A stretch of 21,238 nt of DNA from Methanobacterium sp. (GTDB taxonomy: Archaea; Methanobacteriota; Methanobacteria; Methanobacteriales; Methanobacteriaceae), in contig JAJFTX010000217.1 in the NCBI GenBank assembly GCA_021372715.1, positions 1-21,238 of the forward strand, read 5' to 3'. The position numbers were made by a program, and so were the translations under genes. The notes beneath the pieces are model-generated. The model was not told the origin of the DNA. It did no database searches and was given only the letters and a program-made list of their open reading frames with translations. Below, in pieces: positions 7,072 through 14,304 of this stretch. Position 1 is the first letter of the stretch. The number at the start of each line of letters is the position of its first letter.

Positions 7072-7088
7072 GATTTTTATCATTTTTT
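7072..7088 (+). terminator. T-rich terminator after the GT-C-like gene
   Basis: GATTTTTATCATTTTTT with T5 and T6 runs right after the stop at 7069. There is no strong stem. Confidence 0.4.
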
Positions 7089-7298
7089 AATGAAATAGGA
7101 TATTAAAACCATTTAATTTTTATATTTTAAATCATGTTTAAATGTAAATTAGTGATTGATTAATATCTTTTAAGAATATAGATTGGAAGGAACCATTCCT
7201 AATGAGATATAATTCCATATTTTTTCTCTAAACTGGTGATAATATATATGCCAGTTAGGACTATCTATATAGAGAACTTAATTCATATGAGGGTCACT

Positions 7299-9017
7299 AT
7301 GAAAAAGATTAAAATCATTGAAACAGCATTTCGTGATGCACACCAATCACTCCTGGCTACCAGAATGCGAACCAGAGACATGTTACCCATTGCCGAAGAA
7401 ATGGATAAGGTTGGATATTTCTCCCTAGAATCATGGGGAGGTGCAACATTTGACACCTGCATCCGATATCTTAACGAAGACCCCTGGGAAAGACTGAGAC
7501 AACTAAAAGAGGCTGTTAAAAAAACACCTTTACAGATGCTTCTTCGAGGTCAGAATCTAGTGGGATATAAACATTACCCAGATGATATTGTACGTAAATT
7601 TGTGGAGAAATCCTATGAAAATGGGGTTGATGTTTTCCGAATATTCGATGCCTTAAATGACATTCGAAATATGGAAATGGCTATTAAAGTGGCTAAAGAA
7701 CAGGATACACACGTACAGGCAACTATCAGCTATACCACCAGCCCTTATCATACTCTAGAAAAGTATGTGGAGTTTGCTCAGAAACTAGAAGAATTAAACT
7801 GTGATTCTGTAGCAGTGAAGGATATGGCCGGATTAATATCCCCACATGACACATATGAATTGATCAAAACCCTTAAAGAAGAAACTAACCTTATGGTCAA
7901 CTTACATTGTCATTGTACCAGCGGAATGACCCCTATGAGTTATTATGCAGCTTGTCAAGCTGGTGTAGACCTTTTAGATACTGCTATATCGCCTTTATCT
8001 TGGGGAGCATCACAGCCACCTACTGAAAGTATGGTTGCTGCCCTTAAAGATACCCCATACGATACAGGACTGGATTTGAAACTTTTAAAACATATTAAGG
8101 AATACTTTGAAGAAATAAGGAAGAAATATAGTAATATTATTGATCCAATTTCTGAAAAAGTGGATACTGATGTTTTAATCTACCAGATCCCTGGAGGTAT
8201 GCTTTCAAACTTCGTATCACAACTTAAAAATCAGAACGCACTGGATAGATATGAAGATGTACTCAAAGAAGTACCGAAAGTTCGGGAAGACCTGGGATAT
8301 CCACCATTAGTAACACCTACCAGCCAAATCGTTGGAATCCAGGCTGTGATGAACGTTCTCGGTGGAGAAAGATATAAGAACGTGACCAAGGAAGTTAAGG
8401 AGTATATTAAAGGTTTTTATGGTAGACCTCCCGCACCCCTTAATGAAGAAATTGCCCATAAAATAATTGGGGATGAAGAACGCATCACTGTTAGACCTGC
8501 TGATCTATTGGAGCCTGAATTGGAGAAATATCAGCAAGAAGGTGAAAATTTGGGCATAATTAAAAAAGAAGAAGATGTATTAACCTATGCTCTTTATCCT
8601 ACTGTAGCTTTGAAATTCCTTCGTGGTGAAGTGGAAGAAGAACCATTAACCCCACCAGAAGAATTAGTTAGTCAAGAAGAACCTGCTGGTTTACCCACAG
8701 AATATTCGGTTGATGTTGATGGAGAAGTATTCGATGTTAAAATAACCCCTGTAGGATATATGGAAATAGAATCCATATCCAATAAGACTCCCAATGGAAA
8801 TTTAGAAGGTGGTGTTAGCGCCACTATGCAGGGTATGATATTAAAACTTAAAGTGAACAAAGGTGATCAGATAAACGAAGGTGATGTGGTGGCTGTATTA
8901 GAGGCTATGAAAATGGAAAACGACGTCCATGCCCCACATTCTGGGACGGTAGAAGATATTTTTATCGATGAAGGTGACACAGTTGACTCTGGTGATGTTT
9001 TGATGGTTATAAAATAG
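7299..9017 (+). CDS. pycB: pyruvate carboxylase subunit B
   Basis: A 572-residue carboxyltransferase plus biotin-carrier subunit; with PycA (not in this window) it carboxylates pyruvate to oxaloacetate for biosynthesis. The HMG-lyase-like barrel begins at IIETAFRDAHQSLLATRMRT and includes ESWGGATFDTC, the RGQNLVGYKHYPDD segment and metal-site LHCHCTSGM. The conserved PYC/OADA region covers about 300-470. The biotinyl domain is at about 495-572, with VLEAMKMEND carrying the biotinylated lysine (about residue 538). I chose the ATG at 7299 because family members begin MKKIKxxETAxRDAHQ; in-frame upstream starts at GTG 7236 or ATG 7248 (after GGTGAT) would add 21 or 17 unconserved residues. TAATATATAT at 7240-7249 could be a TATA box, which would exclude those starts. 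The acidic linker at about 450-475 joins the domains. Confidence 0.95.
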   Translation: MKKIKIIETAFRDAHQSLLATRMRTRDMLPIAEEMDKVGYFSLESWGGATFDTCIRYLNEDPWERLRQLKEAVKKTPLQMLLRGQNLVGYKHYPDDIVRKFVEKSYENGVDVFRIFDALNDIRNMEMAIKVAKEQDTHVQATISYTTSPYHTLEKYVEFAQKLEELNCDSVAVKDMAGLISPHDTYELIKTLKEETNLMVNLHCHCTSGMTPMSYYAACQAGVDLLDTAISPLSWGASQPPTESMVAALKDTPYDTGLDLKLLKHIKEYFEEIRKKYSNIIDPISEKVDTDVLIYQIPGGMLSNFVSQLKNQNALDRYEDVLKEVPKVREDLGYPPLVTPTSQIVGIQAVMNVLGGERYKNVTKEVKEYIKGFYGRPPAPLNEEIAHKIIGDEERITVRPADLLEPELEKYQQEGENLGIIKKEEDVLTYALYPTVALKFLRGEVEEEPLTPPEELVSQEEPAGLPTEYSVDVDGEVFDVKITPVGYMEIESISNKTPNGNLEGGVSATMQGMILKLKVNKGDQINEGDVVAVLEAMKMENDVHAPHSGTVEDIFIDEGDTVDSGDVLMVIK

Positions 9018-9056
9018 TTAGGATTAAGATTATATTCATATCTAACTAATTTTTTT
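9016..9056 (+). terminator. hairpin plus U7 terminator after pycB
   Basis: AGTTAG (9016-9021, overlapping the stop codon) pairs with CTAACT (9042-9047), followed by seven T (9050-9056). More T runs follow to about 9097. Confidence 0.5.
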
Positions 9057-9096
9057 GATAGAACATATGAGTATATTTTTATTTTTTTAGATTTTT

Positions 9097-9789
9097 TTAT
9101 ACCTCTTTATCAGCTTTATATTCAATATCTGAAACTCCAGCAAGTTTAAATGCTCTTCTACGTCTAATACAAGATTCACATACACCACAGTGTACATTTC
9201 CCCCCATATAACAGGAATATGTTAATTCAAGGGGAGCATTTACGTCTACACCTAATTTTACAATATCCATTTTTATCATGTTTATTAGTGGTGCTTCAAT
9301 TTTTATATCATAGAGAGATCCAACTTCTAAAACATGGTTAAATGAGTTTAAAAACTTTTTTGAGTTATCTGGAAAAGTAGTTGCCTCTTCTAAATCCCAG
9401 CCAACTATTATTTTTGCAGCATCTAGAGCTTCAGCATAAGAAGTGGCTATGGATGTAAATACTATATTTCGACCAGGAACCCATACTTTCCGGGCTGTTT
9501 CATCAACAATTTCTTTTACATCTAATTCATCAAATTTTAACTCAGGAACTTCTTCATCAGTAGTTAATGCTGATTTTCCAAGATTTTTCAACCAGGGAAG
9601 GTCTATAATTGTATGTTTCAGCCCTAATTCCTTACAGATTGCCTTAGACGATCGGATTTCCATATCGGAGCTTCTTTGACCGTAATTAAAGGTTAATGCA
9701 TGGATATCAAATTTATCTTTATAATTTGCAGTAGCTACTGTTGAATCCAAGCCTCCGGAAAGAACAGCTATTGCCTTTATGTTAGTCAT
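9097..9789 (-). CDS. queC: 7-cyano-7-deazaguanine synthase QueC
   Basis: QueC makes preQ0 from 7-carboxy-7-deazaguanine, ammonia and ATP; in archaea preQ0 is the precursor of archaeosine in tRNA. The PP-loop SGGLDST is at residues 11-17 (230-residue form), VPGRN at 105-109, and the zinc site CYMGGNVHCGVCESC (Cys193, 201, 204, 207) near the C-terminus. I use the ATG at 9789 (MTNIKAIAVLSGG), which follows the larC stop by 10 bases and has AAGGTAAGAG upstream. An in-frame ATG at 9819 inside larC would add ten residues not typical of the family. Being right behind larC on the same strand implies co-transcription, although the two products act in unrelated pathways. Confidence 0.95.
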   Translation of the reverse strand: MTNIKAIAVLSGGLDSTVATANYKDKFDIHALTFNYGQRSSDMEIRSSKAICKELGLKHTIIDLPWLKNLGKSALTTDEEVPELKFDELDVKEIVDETARKVWVPGRNIVFTSIATSYAEALDAAKIIVGWDLEEATTFPDNSKKFLNSFNHVLEVGSLYDIKIEAPLINMIKMDIVKLGVDVNAPLELTYSCYMGGNVHCGVCESCIRRRRAFKLAGVSDIEYKADKEV

Positions 9790-9799
9790 GTCTCTTACC

Positions 9800-11014
9800 T
9801 TAAAAGAGTGTTTGTTCATCTAAAATTTTTTTAAATTCATCATTGGCCTTTTTCATTATGTTTTTAAGAGGTATACCTGTCTTATCAGATATTGATCGGG
9901 CATCCTCATATTCCGGTGCAATGCTGATGATTTCTTCATCAATCAGCCCTACTTTAATATCTATTTTAAATTTCTCACCGGCTATTTCCATTTCAATGGG
10001 TATGATCTTCCTTTCTGCAATATTTCTATGGACATAAGGAAGAATTCTAATACCAAGAGTCCCTGTTTCCCTTATTATCGCTTCTGACACTTTTCCTGAG
10101 TTTTCGGGTTTGGTTATTACTCTTAAAAGATGTCCTGGCCTGTTTTTTTTGGATATGGTGGGTATCATGGTTACATCTAAAGCACCAGCATCCATAAGTT
10201 TTTTGAAAGTATGACCCAATATTTCCCCTGTGACGTTGTCTACATTGGTTTCTAATATAGCTACTTTATCTGTTTCTATAGGTGATTCACCGGTGCAAAC
10301 TCTTAATGTGTTGGGAAAAGGTAAATCCAATTTTCCTGCCCCATATCCTACTTTTCTGGTTATCATCAGAGGATAATAGTCCAGAAATTCATCTACCATA
10401 ACCTTAAGGAGAGCAGCTCCTGTAGGTGTGGTTAATTCCTTTTTAACAGGACCTCCAAATACTGGGATATTCTTAAGTATCTCCATGGTTGCCGGTGCAG
10501 GTATACTCATAGAACCATGTGCTGATTCTTTTCTTCCCCCACCGAGAGCTACGGGCATTCCATAAATTTTCTGGGAGTCTAATTGTAATTGGTAATAGCA
10601 ATACGCAGCACCTATAACATCAGCCACCGCATCTGCCGCTCCCACCTCATGGAAGTGGACTTTATCTAAACTGGTTTTGTGTACCTGGGATTCTGCTTCT
10701 GCAATCACGGTGAATACTTCTATGGCAAATTTCAGCATATCTGGAGTGATTTTATTATGGTCAATTTCATTCAAACGGCTTAATAATTCGTTGTATGTTA
10801 TGGATTTTTTGTCCTTACATTCTACTTGAACGTAGGTGGCGCTGATTCCTGATTTTTGAATTTTATTAATTTTTACATTGATATCTCCAAAATAAGAGGC
10901 ATAATATTCCATTATCTCCTTTAAATTTTCCTGATTTACTCCAAGATCAGAAAACGCACCTAATACCATATTACCCGCTATACCTGCGTTTTGTGAATCG
11001 ATTACTACTGTCAT
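9800..11014 (-). CDS. larC: LarC-family nickel insertion protein
   Basis: The 404-residue protein matches LarC (formerly UPF0272), which in lactobacilli inserts nickel into the pyridinium bisthiocarboxylic acid nucleotide to make the nickel-pincer cofactor, using CTP. The motif VHFHEVGAADAVADVIGA is at about 119-136, LTTPTGAALL at about 199-208, GYGAGKLDLPFPNTLR at about 232-247 and ETNVDNVTGE at about 264-273. It is one continuous frame, unlike the lactobacillus gene, which needs a programmed frameshift. GGGTGA upstream of ATG 11014 is the ribosome binding site. LarA and LarE are not in this window; methanogens use nickel heavily, so the client enzyme or even a different role remains open. 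It precedes queC, and an 18-base palindrome lies in its leader. Confidence 0.9.
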   Translation of the reverse strand: MTVVIDSQNAGIAGNMVLGAFSDLGVNQENLKEIMEYYASYFGDINVKINKIQKSGISATYVQVECKDKKSITYNELLSRLNEIDHNKITPDMLKFAIEVFTVIAEAESQVHKTSLDKVHFHEVGAADAVADVIGAAYCYYQLQLDSQKIYGMPVALGGGRKESAHGSMSIPAPATMEILKNIPVFGGPVKKELTTPTGAALLKVMVDEFLDYYPLMITRKVGYGAGKLDLPFPNTLRVCTGESPIETDKVAILETNVDNVTGEILGHTFKKLMDAGALDVTMIPTISKKNRPGHLLRVITKPENSGKVSEAIIRETGTLGIRILPYVHRNIAERKIIPIEMEIAGEKFKIDIKVGLIDEEIISIAPEYEDARSISDKTGIPLKNIMKKANDEFKKILDEQTLF

Positions 11015-11029
11015 CGTTCTTTTTCACCC

Positions 11030-11047
11030 ATGAAAATTAATTTTCAT
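11030..11047. promoter_or_regulatory. perfect 18-base palindrome before larC (candidate operator)
   Basis: ATGAAAATTAATTTTCAT is its own reverse complement. It lies directly before the GGGTGA ribosome binding site of larC, between it and a minus-strand TATA-like element (AATAAATATAAAATAA, about 11060-11075), so it should cover the transcription start. Confidence 0.4.
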
Positions 11048-11090
11048 TTTTTTTAATTGATTATTTTATATTTATTATCATCATGAAACC

Positions 11091-11843
11091 TTATTCTATC
11101 GTGAAACTGCAATAATCATCCCCGGTAGCATAACATTTGGTTTCAGTAACTTCCTTGGGTTTTTGGTAGTGAGCAGAAAATAATGCTTTAAGCAATCCCG
11201 TATCAAATGCACAAGCAGTTTTTCCCAGATAGGGCAAACCCTTACATTCAAAACAATCGTATACATTTATCACTAGTGGCTCAATGCTTTTAACTTCAAC
11301 CCCGCCTAGTTGATGGGTCTGCCAGAATCGAGCTATGTTTTCAAGGAACTGTTGGTCCTGATTATCTTTCAAAGAAGGGTACAGTGTTTCACCTACTTTT
11401 ACCCCTGCTTCATGTAATATTGGATCTATACTTATTCCTTGACCTACAAGAGATACTCTTATGGTTTGGAATAATAGTCGGAAAAATTCAAATGGACTGC
11501 CATCGCTTTCCAAATAGCTATGAATGTATTTTTCTAAATCCTCTTTGAAAAGTTTTTCTCTCGATAATTCTCCCAGATATTCCGATTTTATGGAGAAAAT
11601 TTTCTTTCGAGCATCATCTGGATCTGGCCTGGAAGCGATTACTCCTTCTTCAGATAACCTTTTTAAATGCTCTGATACTGTTGATTTAGCTTTACCAGAT
11701 AATACCACTATTTCATCAAATTTTCTTTCTTTTTCTCGCAGCAGATTTAATATCTTTATTCTCATAGGGCTATCTATTATGTATAGTCCATTAGAAGTGG
11801 AAAATAGTTCTATCTGCTCATTGTAAGGATATTTGTCATCCAT
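11091..11843 (-). CDS. msvR: MsvR-type redox-sensing transcriptional regulator (HTH + V4R)
   Basis: About 250 residues. The N-terminal part has an ArsR-like winged helix (about 20-90; FDEIVVLSGKAKSTVSEHLK recognition region, wing DPDDARKKIFSI). The C-terminal part is a V4R domain with its Cys-rich end: YDCFECKGLPYLGKTACAFD and TKCYATGDDYCSF (five Cys, at residues 197, 200, 211, 237, 245 from this ATG). This architecture is that of MsvR, a methanogen-specific regulator whose DNA binding depends on the redox state of V4R cysteines and which in Methanothermobacter controls an adjacent oxidative-stress operon. I prefer the ATG at 11843; two in-frame TTG codons (11855, 11852) lie just upstream and there is no Shine-Dalgarno, so the mRNA may be nearly leaderless. 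It diverges from the rubredoxin-HCP gene, whose promoter holds matching sites. Confidence 0.88.
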   Translation of the reverse strand: MDDKYPYNEQIELFSTSNGLYIIDSPMRIKILNLLREKERKFDEIVVLSGKAKSTVSEHLKRLSEEGVIASRPDPDDARKKIFSIKSEYLGELSREKLFKEDLEKYIHSYLESDGSPFEFFRLLFQTIRVSLVGQGISIDPILHEAGVKVGETLYPSLKDNQDQQFLENIARFWQTHQLGGVEVKSIEPLVINVYDCFECKGLPYLGKTACAFDTGLLKALFSAHYQKPKEVTETKCYATGDDYCSFTIE

Positions 11844-11867
11844 AATACTCAACAAATTATTAATAAT

Positions 11868-11882
11868 ATCATAAATATAATA
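11868..11882 (-). promoter_or_regulatory. TATA box of msvR
   Basis: On the minus strand AATATTATATTTATG, a TATA-like element 25-35 bases before the ATG at 11843, would place the start of transcription at or next to the start codon. Confidence 0.35.
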
Positions 11883-11918
11883 TTAAGATAGATTTATTTT
11901 TTTTATGGTCACCGTAAC

Positions 11919-11928
11919 ATATAAATAC
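11919..11928 (+). promoter_or_regulatory. TATA box of the rubredoxin-HCP gene
   Basis: ATATAAATAC preceded by CCGTAAC. The expected transcription start, about 25 bases downstream, is near 11950, between the two predicted MsvR sites. Confidence 0.55.
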
Positions 11929-11933
11929 TCTTG

Positions 11934-11949
11934 TTCGTAGATCATAGAA
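11934..11949 (+). promoter_or_regulatory. predicted MsvR site 1 (TTCG-N8-AGAA)
   Basis: TTCGTAGATCATAGAA. Known MsvR boxes, as I recall them, are inverted repeats TTCGTA-N4-TACGAA, that is TTCG-N8-CGAA. This site has the full left half (TTCGTA), the correct spacing and one mismatch in the right outer tetrad. Confidence 0.5.
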
Positions 11950-11951
11950 CA

Positions 11952-11967
11952 TTCGGTATAAAACGAA
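11952..11967 (+). promoter_or_regulatory. predicted MsvR site 2 (TTCG-N8-CGAA)
   Basis: TTCGGTATAAAACGAA has both outer tetrads intact at the exact spacing expected of an MsvR box. It starts 18 bases after site 1 (nearly two helical turns) and ends just before the Shine-Dalgarno site. A further CGAA follows at 11968-11971. Confidence 0.6.
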
Positions 11968-11969
11968 CG

Positions 11970-11978
11970 AAAGGTGAT
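11970..11978 (+). promoter_or_regulatory. Shine-Dalgarno AAAGGTGAT deciding the start of the HCP gene
   Basis: AAAGGTGAT complements the 16S rRNA tail and lies four bases before the GTG at 11983. The in-frame GTG at 11974 is inside it and so is not the start; the ATG at 11981 is out of frame and stops at once. Confidence 0.65.
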
Positions 11979-11982
11979 TGAT

Positions 11983-13467
11983 GTGAAAAAATATAGATGT
12001 GTAGTATGTGATTACATATACGATCCAGATAAAGGAGACCCTGATTCAGGTATTAAACCAGGAACATCCTTTGAAAACCTTCCTGATGATTGGTTATGTC
12101 CTATCTGCGGCGTAGGAAAAGATCAATTCGTTGCCATTGATGAAACCCAGGAAAAAACCACTGAAAAAGAAAAACCAGATATGTTCTGTTATCAATGCTC
12201 TCAAACTGCAGGTGGTACTGGATGTACCGTTAGAGGAGTCTGCGGTAAAAACGCTACCGTAGCCAGATTACAGGATAATCTACTGTTTGCCATAAAGGGA
12301 ATGTCCGCTTATTTATATCACGCCCGGGAATTAGGGTATACAGATTCAGAAATTGATGCATTTATTGAGAGAGGATTCTATAGCACCCTTACCAACGTCA
12401 ACTTCGATGCATTGGATTTTATTAATCTAGCATTGGAAGCAGGTGAGATGAACATTAAAACCATGCAACTTCTCAAAAAAGCCCATATAGATAATTATGG
12501 AGAACCAGTTCCTACCGAGATTCCCACCGGAACTAAAAAAGGACACGCCATAATAGTAACTGGACACAGCCTCAAAGCCCTAGAAGAATTACTTAAACAA
12601 ACCGAAGGAAAAGGAATAAATGTTTACACACATTCAGAATCCATGCCTGCCCATGGCTACCCAGGACTGCATAAATATACTCATTTAGCTGGCCAATTAG
12701 GAAAAGCCTGGTTCGATCAGAGAGATACCTTCTCCAAATATCCTGTGGCAATCCTAGCTACTTCAAACTGTGTGCTACTACCCAAAGAAGAATATAAAGA
12801 CCGAATTTTCACCTCAGGAGTTGCTCAGGTACCAGATGTCCCCCACATCCAAGACTACGATTTCACACCCGTGATTGAGAAAGCATTATCCCTACCAGAA
12901 CTACCGGAAGAATCCGGAGAAACTGTTTTAACCACCGGATTTGGTGCCAGTACCATATTATCTCTTAAAGACAAAATAAAAGAATTGGTGGAAGCAGGTA
13001 AAATAAAAAGATTCTTCTTAGTAGGTGGATGTGACTCACCATTACCCATGGCTAAATATTACAGGGAATTCGTGGAAAAATTACCGGATGATACCGTTGT
13101 TCTTACTTTAGCTTGTGGTAAATATCGATTCAATGATCTGCAACTGGGTGATATTGAAGGTATTCCCCGATTAATAGATCTGGGACAGTGTAATGACGCC
13201 ATTGTAGGAATAGACATAGTTGCTGCATTATCAGAACTATTTGGACTGGAGATCAATGATTTACCATTAACCTTTGTATTAAGCTGGATGGAGCAGAAAG
13301 CAGCAGCTATATTATGGAGTTTACTATATCTAAATATAAAAGACATGTATTTAGGTCCGATTATACCTGGATGGGCCAATGATGATATAGTTAATTACCT
13401 GGTGGAAAACTATGGTATCACACCTATTGGTGATCCAGAAGAAGATATTAAGAAAATAATGGGGTAA
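11983..13467 (+). CDS. rubredoxin-hybrid cluster protein (HCP) fusion
   Basis: A 494-residue fusion. Residues 1-50 are a complete rubredoxin domain (YRCVVCDYIYDP ... WLCPICG; iron ligands Cys6, Cys9, Cys39, Cys42). A short charged linker (about 51-66) leads to a roughly 427-residue HCP (hydroxylamine/nitric oxide reductase) of the short archaeal class. The N-terminal cluster ligands are Cys69, Cys72, Cys81, Cys87 (C-x2-C-x8-C-x5-C). Hybrid-cluster ligands are recognisable in THSESMPAHG, ATSNCVLLP, VGGCDSP, TLACGKYRF, LGQCNDA and SWMEQKA. HCP proteins reduce NO or hydroxylamine in anaerobes; fused rubredoxin would be an electron donor. GTG 11983 gives the usual rubredoxin start. It is divergent from msvR, with two predicted MsvR sites in the promoter. 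Confidence 0.93.
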   Translation: MKKYRCVVCDYIYDPDKGDPDSGIKPGTSFENLPDDWLCPICGVGKDQFVAIDETQEKTTEKEKPDMFCYQCSQTAGGTGCTVRGVCGKNATVARLQDNLLFAIKGMSAYLYHARELGYTDSEIDAFIERGFYSTLTNVNFDALDFINLALEAGEMNIKTMQLLKKAHIDNYGEPVPTEIPTGTKKGHAIIVTGHSLKALEELLKQTEGKGINVYTHSESMPAHGYPGLHKYTHLAGQLGKAWFDQRDTFSKYPVAILATSNCVLLPKEEYKDRIFTSGVAQVPDVPHIQDYDFTPVIEKALSLPELPEESGETVLTTGFGASTILSLKDKIKELVEAGKIKRFFLVGGCDSPLPMAKYYREFVEKLPDDTVVLTLACGKYRFNDLQLGDIEGIPRLIDLGQCNDAIVGIDIVAALSELFGLEINDLPLTFVLSWMEQKAAAILWSLLYLNIKDMYLGPIIPGWANDDIVNYLVENYGITPIGDPEEDIKKIMG

Positions 13468-13481
13468 ATCCCTATTTTTTT
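13462..13481 (+). terminator. small hairpin plus U7 after the HCP gene
   Basis: GGG and CCC with a short loop overlap the stop codon and are followed by seven T. The stem is weak; read-through to the cupin remnant 24 bases on is possible. Confidence 0.35.
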
Positions 13482-13504
13482 AAAAAAATTCAGAGTAGAT
13501 TTCT

Positions 13505-13842
13505 ATGAAGATAGTTGAATTAAAAGACACCCCCATTGCAGAAACTCCTTATCACGTAGATGTACGAAAATTATACGAACTGAAAATGCCCTTACTGTTC
13601 ACATAACACTGCAGCCTGGAGAAAAGCTTATAAGGCATATTACTCCAGTTGATGTTTTTTTCTACGTTTTAGAGGGCACTGGAATCGTCGAAATTGGGGA
13701 TGAAAAGAAGGAAGTAACTACAGACACATTAATAGACAGTCCGGCTAAAATTCCCTATTGCTGGTATAATGAAAGTGATCAACTCCTGCGTTTTTTGGTG
13801 GTTAAGGTTCCTAAACCCACCCAAGAAACCAAATTACTATAG
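13505..13842 (+). pseudogene. cupin-domain protein, frameshifted by one missing base
   Basis: Reading from ATG 13505 gives MKIVELKDTPIAETPYHVDV then RKLYEL and soon a stop (TAA after LLFT). From about 13582 the next phase continues as a good cupin: ALTVHITLQPGEKLIRHITP, VDVFFYVLEGTGIVEIGDE, then DSPAKIPYCWYNESD and RFLVVKVPKPTQETKLL up to TAG at 13842. Adding one base near 13577-13580 (GAACT to GAAACT) rejoins the two parts into a 112-residue single-domain cupin. The motifs (PG..L..H.TP.D.FFYVLEG; P.K.PY.W.N) are intact, which suggests a recent lesion or a sequencing error. Cupins of this kind bind a metal through His/Glu residues; the reaction is unknown. Position suggests it is read with the HCP gene. 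Confidence 0.8.
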
Positions 13843-13890
13843 TTAAAATAATATATGTGCCGATTATAGATAATATAAAGGAGATTTAAA

Positions 13891-14094
13891 ATGCCTAAAA
13901 AAGAGATATATGAAGATAAAGCATTTGAACAAGCTCTTAAAGGTAAAATGGGTTGGAAATGCTCATGTTCCCTGGAGATAATCGATAAAAAAAGCACATT
14001 ACACAGCGTAAGCTGTAAAAATTGTGGAAAAATCTTTAAAACCAATAAAGATACAGAATTATGCTTTGATTGCGAGAAAACTCATAAAAAGTAG
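13891..14094 (+). CDS. small zinc-ribbon protein
   Basis: A 67-residue protein of no family I can name. Six cysteines (24, 26, 42, 45, 58, 61) appear as CSC, CKNC and CFDC, so one or two zinc sites are likely. The N-terminal 20 residues are charged and helical, and the C-terminus is basic. AAGGAGAT lies six bases before the ATG. The gene ends with TAG at 14092-14094; the same reading frame then stays open for 28 more codons and encodes a strongly hydrophobic stretch, so the stop may have removed a membrane tail. The gene lies 48 bases after the broken cupin. Role could be nucleic-acid or metal binding; that is guesswork. Confidence 0.7.
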   Translation: MPKKEIYEDKAFEQALKGKMGWKCSCSLEIIDKKSTLHSVSCKNCGKIFKTNKDTELCFDCEKTHKK

Positions 14095-14181
14095 ATCCAT
14101 GAAGATTATATTCCTTCAATAATCATGCTAATTATCTTTATTTTTCTTCTTCTCTATCCGCTCTATAAATCTAATCTTTAA
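14095..14181 (+). other. in-frame hydrophobic extension beyond the amber stop
   Basis: Directly after the TAG of the zinc-ribbon gene, 28 codons remain open in the same frame: IHEDYIPSIIMLIIFIFLLL then YPLYKSNL, ending in TAA at 14179-14181. The segment SIIMLIIFIFLLLYPLY is a good membrane helix. An internal ATG at 14125 could alternatively start an 18-residue hydrophobic peptide, but it lacks a ribosome binding site. The rest of the gap (14182-14304) is AT-rich with no gene visible. Confidence 0.4.
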
Positions 14182-14304
14182 GTTGTTATATCGATCTTTA
14201 TTTATTTTCCAATAGATTCAAGTGTGTTTTATATAATATCTGCATTTTTTAATATTTTGAATAAAAAAATCTAAACACCATTAAAAAAAGTCTATTTAAG
14301 TAAT

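Noticed and set aside
7181..7205. AGGAA/TTCCT inverted repeat upstream of pycB as an operator
   Set aside because: The arms are only five bases long; too weak without conservation data.
9789..9819. Overlap of queC with larC through an upstream ATG at 9819
   Set aside because: The extra ten residues are not typical of QueC, and ATG 9789 begins the usual short lead to SGGLDST.
11903..11917. Imperfect dyad TTATGGTCACCGTAA as a third MsvR site
   Set aside because: It lacks the TTCG/CGAA tetrads and the spacing is wrong; it may be part of the BRE region or chance.
13779..14045. Minus-strand 88-codon open frame over the cupin end and zinc-ribbon gene
   Set aside because: It is antisense to two recognisable proteins with conserved motifs; its translation has no domain pattern.
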